Made by a program: the position numbers and the translations under genes. 10,666 nt of DNA, taken from contig CAMFZO010000034.1 in NCBI GenBank assembly GCA_946006895.1, positions 1 to 10,666 of the forward strand. The letters are read 5' to 3'. Positions 6,590 through 10,666 of the stretch are shown here, in pieces. How positions within the stretch are numbered: position 1 is the first letter of the stretch; the number at the start of each line of letters is the position of its first letter. The notes under the pieces are model-generated. The model had not been told where the DNA came from, searched no databases, and saw only the letters and a list, made by a program, of their open reading frames with translations. Source of the DNA: an uncultured Clostridia bacterium. GTDB taxonomy: Bacteria; Bacillota; Clostridia; Oscillospirales; Oscillospiraceae.

Positions 6590-7053
6590 AGGGATACCTC
6601 CTTGATTTGACAGGAAATTTTGTGGTTTTCCATGGTGATAACGCCGCAGGTGGGCCTGAGGCCTCCGCAGGCGCCCGGATTGAGCAGCCACAGGCCGTCC
6701 CGGTATTCGCAGTACGGGCAGTGGGTGTGGCCGAACAGTGCGATATGCGCGCCCTGCTCCAGGGCAGCGTAACGCAGCGACAGCAGGCCGTTTTTCACGT
6801 GATAGCGGTGGCCGTGGACGGCGAAGATCACCGTGCCGTCCCAGTTCATCCGCGCCTGCTCCGGCGCGTCGGTGGCAAAGTCGCAGTTGCCCTTCACCGT
6901 CACCAGAGGCAGTAGGGGATATTCCTCTGCCAGGGCGCGGGCGTCGTTGGCGTGGTCACCCAGATGGATCAGGGCGTCGGGCCGTTCCTGCCGGACGGCT
7001 GCCAGCATGGGCGCCTCCTCCCGGTGGGAATCGGATAAAACAAGGATCTTCAT
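6586..7053 (-). CDS. YfcE/MJ0936-family metallophosphoesterase
   Basis: This is a small (155-residue) calcineurin-like phosphoesterase, expected to bind two metal ions and hydrolyse a phosphodiester or phosphomonoester in the cytoplasm. All metal-ligand motifs are visible: SDSH (Asp8, His10), HLGDH (Asp33), GNCD (Asn56), HGH (His80) and GHTH (His109, His111). YfcE-type enzymes act on artificial phosphodiesters such as bis-pNPP; natural substrates are mostly unknown. The ATG at 7053 is preceded by AAAGGG. The stop codon overlaps the coaX start by 4 nt, so the two are one operon from the promoter at 7093-7121. Whether the enzyme touches CoA-related metabolites is only a contextual guess. GNCD and the length argue against a MazG or exonuclease assignment. 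Confidence 0.9.
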   Translation of the reverse strand: MKILVLSDSHREEAPMLAAVRQERPDALIHLGDHANDARALAEEYPLLPLVTVKGNCDFATDAPEQARMNWDGTVIFAVHGHRYHVKNGLLSLRYAALEQGAHIALFGHTHCPYCEYRDGLWLLNPGACGGLRPTCGVITMENHKISCQIKEVSL

Positions 7054-7092
7054 AGTATCACCCTTTCCGTGTCTGCTGCATATACATATAGT

Positions 7093-7121
7093 ATTATATC
7101 AGATTCTGAAAGGGGAGGCAA
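7093..7121 (-). promoter_or_regulatory. Sigma-A-type promoter of metallophosphoesterase-coaX operon
   Basis: On the minus strand there is a perfect TATAAT (7098-7093), preceded by TGA as an extended -10. Exactly 17 bases upstream is TTGCCT (7121-7116). Transcription would start near 7086, about 33 bases before the ATG. The -35 region lies on the complement of the GGGGAGG ribosome site of the divergent small-protein operon. Confidence 0.8.
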
Positions 7122-7126
7122 TCTCC

Positions 7127-7363
7127 ATGAAGCAAGATTCTTCCAATCCTCCGCAGTTTTCCGCCGAGCAGGCGAAAAAAATCCTGGGTTCTGCGGAGGG
7201 AAAGCAGCTCGTTGCCCTGTTGAACCGGGACGGCGGGCAGCAGCTCAGACAGGCGGCGGAGGCACTGCGCCGCGGGGATATGGCCCAGGCTCAGGCCCTG
7301 ATGCAGCCGCTGACCCAGGACCGGGAGGCTGCCGAGCTGTTGAAAAAAATCAACGGAAGGTAG
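7127..7363 (+). CDS. Small helical protein, first gene of three-gene unknown operon
   Basis: The 78-residue product is not assigned to a family I can name. It is charged, Gln- and Ala-rich, has no signal peptide or membrane segment, and should be mostly alpha-helical. Recognisable stretches are FSAEQAKKILGSAEGKQLVA (11-30), LLNRDGGQQLRQAAEALRRG (31-50), DMAQAQALM and DREAAELLKKING near the end. The ATG at 7127 follows GGGGAGG by about nine bases. The TAG stop is followed directly, in the same frame, by the GTG of the next gene. No convincing plus-strand promoter was found in the 73-nt gap to the divergent operon, though it is AT-rich. It is likely cytoplasmic and made together with the next two proteins. 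I recall similar small ORFs in Clostridia, but no function. Confidence 0.75.
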   Translation: MKQDSSNPPQFSAEQAKKILGSAEGKQLVALLNRDGGQQLRQAAEALRRGDMAQAQALMQPLTQDREAAELLKKINGR

Positions 7364-7735
7364 GTGACGCATACGGACGGACTGGAGGACAAACTCCAAC
7401 AGATTCTCAACGATCCCGACAGCATGGCGCAGATTTTGTCGCTGGCCCAGTCGTTTGGTATGTCGCCGGAGCCGCCCTCCGACCATGAACCGTCCGCGCC
7501 GCCAAAGCCGGAGCCGAAAATCGGGATGCCCGATGAGGGCTTTTTGCAGGCGGTCATGGGTCTGATGCAGCAGGCACGCCGGTCTGACAGCAAGCAGGAG
7601 GCACTTCTATGCGCCCTCAAGCCCTATTTGGCGCCGGATCGCAGGGATAAGATCGACCGGGCCATGGAGATTGCACGGATCTCCCATCTGGCAGGTTTTG
7701 CTCTGCGGAATTACGGCAAGCTGTCGGGAAAGTAG
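7364..7735 (+). CDS. Small uncharacterised protein, second gene of three-gene operon
   Basis: The 123-residue product is of unknown function and soluble. The N-terminal helix (GLEDKLQQILNDPDSMAQIL, 6-25, continuing to FG at 31-32) is followed by a Pro/Ser/Glu-rich linker (35-55) and a basic helical C-terminal domain (58-123) with ALKPYLAPDRRDKIDRAMEI (84-103) and HLAGFALRN. The only sensible start is the GTG at 7364: an in-frame TAG ends the preceding gene immediately before it, and the next in-frame Met is at residue 21. The ribosome site is marginal (GGAAGG only 3 nt away), so expression may depend on termination-reinitiation after the first gene, or on stop-codon readthrough. The TAG stop at 7733 runs into the AGGAGGG site of the third gene, which supports one operon. 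Confidence 0.72.
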   Translation: MTHTDGLEDKLQQILNDPDSMAQILSLAQSFGMSPEPPSDHEPSAPPKPEPKIGMPDEGFLQAVMGLMQQARRSDSKQEALLCALKPYLAPDRRDKIDRAMEIARISHLAGFALRNYGKLSGK

Positions 7736-7747
7736 GAGGGAAACGCC

Positions 7748-8110
7748 ATGTATCACCGCTATCAGCCCATGGGCAACGGACGGTTTCAGCGGCAGACCGT
7801 TCCGTCTCCGCCGCCCAGACCGCAGACGCCGCCGGAACAGCCCCGGCAGGAAAAGCCGCCTGCGCCGCCTCCGCAGTCCCCGCCGCCACAGTCTGCACCA
7901 CTGCGGCAGACCCCGCCGCCTCCGCAGCGCAGCACTCCGCCTCCTGCGGAAGCGCCCAATTTCCACCTGCCCTTTCTGGAAAAGCTGCTGCCGGGCATGG
8001 ACAATGGGGACATTCTGCTGCTGCTGATCCTGCTGCTGCTGATCTCCGAGGGCAACGAGGACGCCACCTCCGTCATCATGACCCTGGCAATCTTCCTGTT
8101 CCTGCAATAA
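7748..8110 (+). CDS. Pro/Gln-rich protein with C-terminal hydrophobic hairpin, third gene of operon
   Basis: The 120-residue product is of unknown function. Residues 1-18 are polar and basic. Residues 20-70 are dominated by Pro, Gln, Arg and Ser (PPPRPQTPPE, PPQSPPPQ and similar) and should be disordered. Residues 71-86 form an amphipathic linker (HLPFLEKLLPGM). The end is a compact hydrophobic hairpin: DILLLLILLLLIS (88-100), an acidic turn EGNED (101-105), then ATSVIMTLAIFLFLQ to the C-terminus. There is no N-terminal signal peptide, so it is probably a tail-inserted membrane protein whose proline arm is free to bind partners. AGGAGGG lies eight bases before the ATG. The opposite-strand ORFs here mirror the repetitive GC codons and are not real. 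The operon ends at the terminator just after the stop codon. Confidence 0.75.
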   Translation: MYHRYQPMGNGRFQRQTVPSPPPRPQTPPEQPRQEKPPAPPPQSPPPQSAPLRQTPPPPQRSTPPPAEAPNFHLPFLEKLLPGMDNGDILLLLILLLLISEGNEDATSVIMTLAIFLFLQ

Positions 8111-8151
8111 AAAGTATCTCCATCAGGTTCGCCTGATGGAGATGCTTTTTT
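8109..8151. terminator. Bidirectional intrinsic terminator between convergent units
   Basis: A 12-bp perfect stem (ATCTCCATCAGG at 8116-8127, CCTGATGGAGAT at 8132-8143) with a TTCG loop is extended by T-G and G-C pairs. It is flanked by an A run on the left and six T residues on the right, so it ends the plus-strand three-gene operon and, read on the minus strand, the ilvE operon. Confidence 0.93.
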
Positions 8152-8157
8152 GTAAAC

Positions 8158-9237
8158 TCAGCCGATGGTCATGCCCCAGTTGTGGGGGTCTTCAGCGGTG
8201 CCGGTTTGGATGCCGTAGATGGTGTCGTAGAGGCGCTGCTCCAGTGCGCCGACTTCGTTGTTGTTGATGATGATCTCCTTGCCCTTGTAGCTCAGAAGTC
8301 CGATGGGGGAGATGACGGCGGCGGTGCCGGTGGCGAAGATTTCGCCAAGGGTGCCTGCTTCGGCGGCGGCGTAGACTTCGTCGATGGCAAGCTTGCGCTC
8401 CGTGACCTTATAGCCCCAGTCCTTGAGGAGGGTGATGACGGAGTTGCGCGTGATGCCGGGGAGGATGGTGCCTGCAAGGGGGGCGGTGATGATCTCGTCG
8501 CCAATTTGGAAGAAGGCGTTCGAGGTGCCAATCTCCTCAACATACTTATGCTCGGCGGCGTCCAGCCAGAGCACATCGCGGCAGTTGGCTGCGGCTGCCT
8601 TCTCGGAGGCCTTCATGCCGCCTGCGTAGTTGCCGCCGCACTTGGTAAAGCCCGTGCCGCCGTGGGCAGCGCGGATATATTCATCCTCGACATAGATCTT
8701 CGTCGTGCCGAGCTTGCCGTCCGCGCCTGCGTAGTAGGGACCGGAGGGGCAGAGAATGACGATGAAATGATAGTGCTTCGAGGGCATGACGCTGAAGGAG
8801 ACCTCGTCTGCGATGATGAACGGACGGATATACAGCGCCGTGCCGGGACGGTCGGGAACCCAATCCACATCCGCCATGACGACCGCCTTGATGGCGGAGA
8901 CGAACAGATCCTCGTCAATGGGGGGGATGCACATACGCGCACCGGACCGGTTGATACGGGCGGCGTTCTCATACGGGCGGAACAGGCGAATTTTGCCGTC
9001 TGGGGTCTTATAAGCCTTCATGCCCTCAAAGATCATCTGCGCGTAGTGCAGGACGCAGGAGGCGGGGTCAATGGCGATGGGCGCGTAGGGGATGACTCTG
9101 CCGTCATGCCAGCCCTGTCCTTCGTCGTAGTCCATGATAAACATATGGTCGGAGAAGTCTTGCCCGAAATGCAGATGGTCGGGATCTGGCTTCTGCTTTG
9201 GGTTTGTGGTGCGGGTCACGGGGAAGGTATAATTCAT
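8158..9237 (-). CDS. ilvE: Branched-chain amino acid aminotransferase (class IV PLP)
   Basis: This cytoplasmic fold-type IV PLP enzyme exchanges the amino group between Leu/Ile/Val and 2-oxoglutarate, serving both synthesis and breakdown. The 359-residue length fits the long (eukaryote-like, BCAT-II) branch. Seen: HYAQMIFEGMKAYKTPDG at 64-81, FRPYENAARINRSGARM at 86-102, YIRPF at 136-140, GFTKCGGNYAGG at 196-207 with Lys199 as the expected PLP lysine, EEIGTSNAFF at 234-243 and LPGITRNSV at 259-267. AAAGAGG lies eight bases before the ATG. It is the last gene of an operon with an oxoacid oxidoreductase subunit and a nitrilase-family enzyme, with 20 nt to the latter. The context suggests catabolic or reversible use of its oxoacids, not biosynthesis alone. 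D-amino-acid aminotransferase is ruled out by length and motifs. Confidence 0.96.
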   Translation of the reverse strand: MNYTFPVTRTTNPKQKPDPDHLHFGQDFSDHMFIMDYDEGQGWHDGRVIPYAPIAIDPASCVLHYAQMIFEGMKAYKTPDGKIRLFRPYENAARINRSGARMCIPPIDEDLFVSAIKAVVMADVDWVPDRPGTALYIRPFIIADEVSFSVMPSKHYHFIVILCPSGPYYAGADGKLGTTKIYVEDEYIRAAHGGTGFTKCGGNYAGGMKASEKAAAANCRDVLWLDAAEHKYVEEIGTSNAFFQIGDEIITAPLAGTILPGITRNSVITLLKDWGYKVTERKLAIDEVYAAAEAGTLGEIFATGTAAVISPIGLLSYKGKEIIINNNEVGALEQRLYDTIYGIQTGTAEDPHNWGMTIG

Positions 9238-9257
9238 GGGAAAAGCCTCTTTTCTGT

Positions 9258-10046
9258 TTAATATCGGTATAACTCGGGTCTTCTGTCCCGAAAAACATGG
9301 ATGGAATTGCGGATATTGTCTATGATGCTGAGGTCAAGGTCGGCGGTGAGGAGCTGTTCATTTGCCTCTGCGCGGGCGAGGATCGTACCCCACGGGTCAA
9401 CGATCTGCGAGCCGCCCGCGTAGACGGTTTCGCCTGCCGTGCCGCAGGAGTTGCAGCAGACGGTGAACATCTGATTCTCTACCGCACGGGCGGCGGTCAG
9501 AAGCTGCAAATGCGCAAGCCGCGCCGTGGGCCACTGGGAGACGAGGAACAAAATGTCCAAGCCATCGACCGTGAGTGTCCGCGTCAGCTCGGGGAAGCGA
9601 ATGTCGTAGCAGATCAGAATGCCACACTGCACACCGTCGAGGGTAAAACGGCACAGGTGGTCGCCTTTATTGAAGAAGTGATCCTCCTGCATCGGGGAAA
9701 ACAGGTGTGTTTTATCGTACTCTGCAACACATGCACCCGTGCGGTCAAAGACATAGGCGGTGTTATAAATGCTGTCTGCTCTGCGGTTTGCCACGCTGCC
9801 GGCGACGATGTTGACATTGAACTCTTTCGCGAGTGCGGAGAAGACGGACTTTGTCTGCGCGCCGTTATCGTCGGCGTACTGCGGGAGGTTTTCTTTTGGA
9901 AAGAAGCCGGTGTTCCAAGTCTCAGGCAGGACGACGGTGTCGGGGTGCTCGGAGATTACCGCCTGACAGAGCAGGGCTTCGGCATGGGTGAAATTTTCCT
10001 GCGGCGCGGCGAACGCCATGTCCATCTGGATACAGGTGACGCGCAT
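9258..10046 (-). CDS. Carbon-nitrogen hydrolase, omega-amidase-like (nitrilase superfamily)
   Basis: This 262-residue cytoplasmic amidohydrolase has the complete nitrilase-superfamily triad: Glu42 in LPETW, Lys112 in EYDKTH and Cys146 in ICYDIRFPE. The LPETWNTGF and LICYDIRFPEL wording and the length resemble the YafV/omega-amidase branch, which hydrolyses 2-oxoglutaramate or 2-oxosuccinamate, the products of Gln or Asn transamination. Next to an aminotransferase gene this would pull transamination forward and recycle 2-oxoglutarate. The gene begins 3 nt after the upstream stop codon, with GAGGG from the end of that gene as its ribosome site, and ends 20 nt before ilvE. Its substrate is inferred; carbamoylputrescine or other small amides remain possible. 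Confidence 0.88.
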   Translation of the reverse strand: MRVTCIQMDMAFAAPQENFTHAEALLCQAVISEHPDTVVLPETWNTGFFPKENLPQYADDNGAQTKSVFSALAKEFNVNIVAGSVANRRADSIYNTAYVFDRTGACVAEYDKTHLFSPMQEDHFFNKGDHLCRFTLDGVQCGILICYDIRFPELTRTLTVDGLDILFLVSQWPTARLAHLQLLTAARAVENQMFTVCCNSCGTAGETVYAGGSQIVDPWGTILARAEANEQLLTADLDLSIIDNIRNSIHVFRDRRPELYRY

Positions 10047-10049
10047 CGC

Positions 10050-10589
10050 TCAGCCCTCGAATGCCGCGCCGGTTTGCAGCGCCTTGAGATTGTAGGCAAG
10101 CAGCTCCTGATGCCGCGCGGAGACGACCTTTTTCAGCGCCGCCTCCCAGTCGCCACCGCAGAGGGCGGGGACTTCCTTCATCAGCTTGCCTGTCAGGAGC
10201 ATATTTGCCAGCGTTGGGATGCCCTCATCCGTCGCCATCTGTGTGGCGGGGACATAATGCACCTCCACATCGGTGCGCTTGACCTTGCGCTCAATCAGCG
10301 TGGAATCGACGAAAATTTTACCGCCGGGGACGACCGCGTCCTCAAACTTATCCAGCGAGGGGAGGTTCATCACCATCAGCACATCGGGGGGCGTGACGAT
10401 GGGGGAACCGATGGCGCTGTCGCTGAGAATGACGCTGCAATTTGCCGTACCGCCGCGCATCTCGGGACCGTAGGAGGGGAGCCAGCTGACATTCTTCTCC
10501 TCCAACAGACCCTTATAGGCGAGGAACTTGCCCGCGAACAGGATGCCCTGCCCGCCGAAGCCCGCGATCACGATCTGCACTGCGCTCAT
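10050..10589 (-). CDS. 2-oxoacid:ferredoxin oxidoreductase, gamma subunit
   Basis: This is the catalytic-domain gamma (PorC/KorC/VorC-type) subunit of an oxygen-sensitive enzyme that converts 2-oxoacids and CoA to acyl-CoA, CO2 and reduced ferredoxin. The 179-residue length is normal for the separate subunit. Seen: IAGFGGQGILFAGKFLA at 8-24 (nucleotide/CoA-side glycine motif), SWLPSYGPEMRGGTANC at 35-51 (family signature) and PPDVLMVMN near residue 70. The alpha, beta and ferredoxin-like subunits must lie upstream beyond the window; the end of the neighbouring gene overlaps the ATG by 4 nt. AAGGAGG lies six to eight bases before the start. With ilvE downstream, a branched-chain 2-oxoacid substrate is plausible, but 2-oxoglutarate cannot be excluded, so no symbol is given. 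Confidence 0.9.
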   Translation of the reverse strand: MSAVQIVIAGFGGQGILFAGKFLAYKGLLEEKNVSWLPSYGPEMRGGTANCSVILSDSAIGSPIVTPPDVLMVMNLPSLDKFEDAVVPGGKIFVDSTLIERKVKRTDVEVHYVPATQMATDEGIPTLANMLLTGKLMKEVPALCGGDWEAALKKVVSARHQELLAYNLKALQTGAAFEG

Positions 10590-10623
10590 ACGCCCGCCTC
10601 CTTACTTCTGTCCTTATATACGC
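10586..10623 (-). CDS. 3' end of upstream gene, possibly oxoacid oxidoreductase beta subunit (partial)
   Basis: Only eleven codons and the TGA are present, reading VYKDRSKEAGV. The TGA overlaps the next ATG by 4 nt (ATGA), and AGG AGG within these codons serves as that gene's ribosome site. The position makes an oxidoreductase beta subunit likely, but eleven residues cannot prove it. The gene is cut by the adapter at 10624. Confidence 0.5.
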
Positions 10624-10666
10624 CTGTCTCTTATACACATCTGACGCTGCCGACGAAGGCTTAGGT
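10624..10666. other. Illumina Nextera adapter and index (non-genomic contig end)
   Basis: CTGTCTCTTATACACATCT (10624-10642) is the Tn5 mosaic end. GACGCTGCCGACGA (10643-10656) is the Nextera read-2-side adapter. AGGCTTAG (10657-10664) is the reverse complement of the i5 index CTAAGCCT, and GT begins the i5 flow-cell arm. Any ORF running through here is an artefact. Confidence 0.97.

Noticed and set aside
6590..6691. Longer coaX start inside the metallophosphoesterase gene
   Set aside because: The extra 34 residues are not family-like, and AAGGAGG stands seven bases before the ATG that begins MILAVDIGNTN.
7786..8107. Minus-strand ORFs rich in Arg or Gly/Cys opposite the Pro-rich gene
   Set aside because: Their composition is the mechanical reverse of CCG/CAG proline-glutamine codons, and they lack ribosome sites.
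8182..9261. 359-codon plus-strand ORF opposite ilvE
   Set aside because: Antisense shadow of ilvE with Gly/Asp/Val-rich composition and no domain.
9297..10664. 455-codon plus-strand ORF spanning the nitrilase and gamma-subunit genes
   Set aside because: Antisense shadow of two well-supported genes; its last residues are translated from sequencing adapter.

Overview
The window looks like a chromosomal fragment of a GC-rich, low-oxygen Firmicute of class Clostridia, most likely Oscillospiraceae-like. The pointers are an ECF-type folate transporter S component under a tetrahydrofolate riboswitch, a CoaX-type pantothenate kinase, an SLH-anchored surface lysozyme, a ferredoxin-type 2-oxoacid oxidoreductase subunit, strong AGGAGG-type ribosome sites and sigma-A-like promoters. 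The family-level placement is inference from gene style. No mobile element, phage gene, tRNA, rRNA or CRISPR array was seen.

Layout. (1) 1-2206: a folate unit on the minus strand, with a weak promoter, a THF riboswitch with a ribosome-site-sequestering hairpin, folT, folC (4-nt overlap) and a strong intrinsic terminator. (2) 2237-4595: a monocistronic minus-strand gene for a secreted 738-residue protein. It has one intact and one degenerate lysozyme-like module, two InlB-type B-repeats, TEP-repeat linkers and three SLH domains, with a very good promoter and its own terminator. (3) 4640-5563: a minus-strand monoacylglycerol-lipase-like alpha/beta hydrolase. (4) 5642-5815: a lone plus-strand gene for a 57-residue one-span membrane protein. 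(5) 5819-7121: a minus-strand pair, a YfcE-like metallophosphoesterase and coaX, overlapping by 4 nt, with an extended -10 promoter. (6) 7127-8110: a divergent plus-strand operon of three small uncharacterised proteins (78, 123 and 120 residues). The first two are in one frame, separated by a single TAG directly followed by a GTG start. This operon is the best candidate for something undescribed. (7) 8109-8151: a bidirectional terminator shared with unit 8. (8) 8158-10623: a minus-strand operon of an upstream gene (only its last codons present), a 2-oxoacid:ferredoxin oxidoreductase gamma subunit, a nitrilase-family omega-amidase-like enzyme and a branched-chain aminotransferase. Together they suggest reversible conversion of branched-chain amino acids to 2-oxoacids and acyl-CoAs.

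The last 43 bases (10624-10666) are not genomic. They match the Illumina Nextera Tn5 mosaic end and read-2 adapter followed by an i5 index, so the contig really ends at about 10623.
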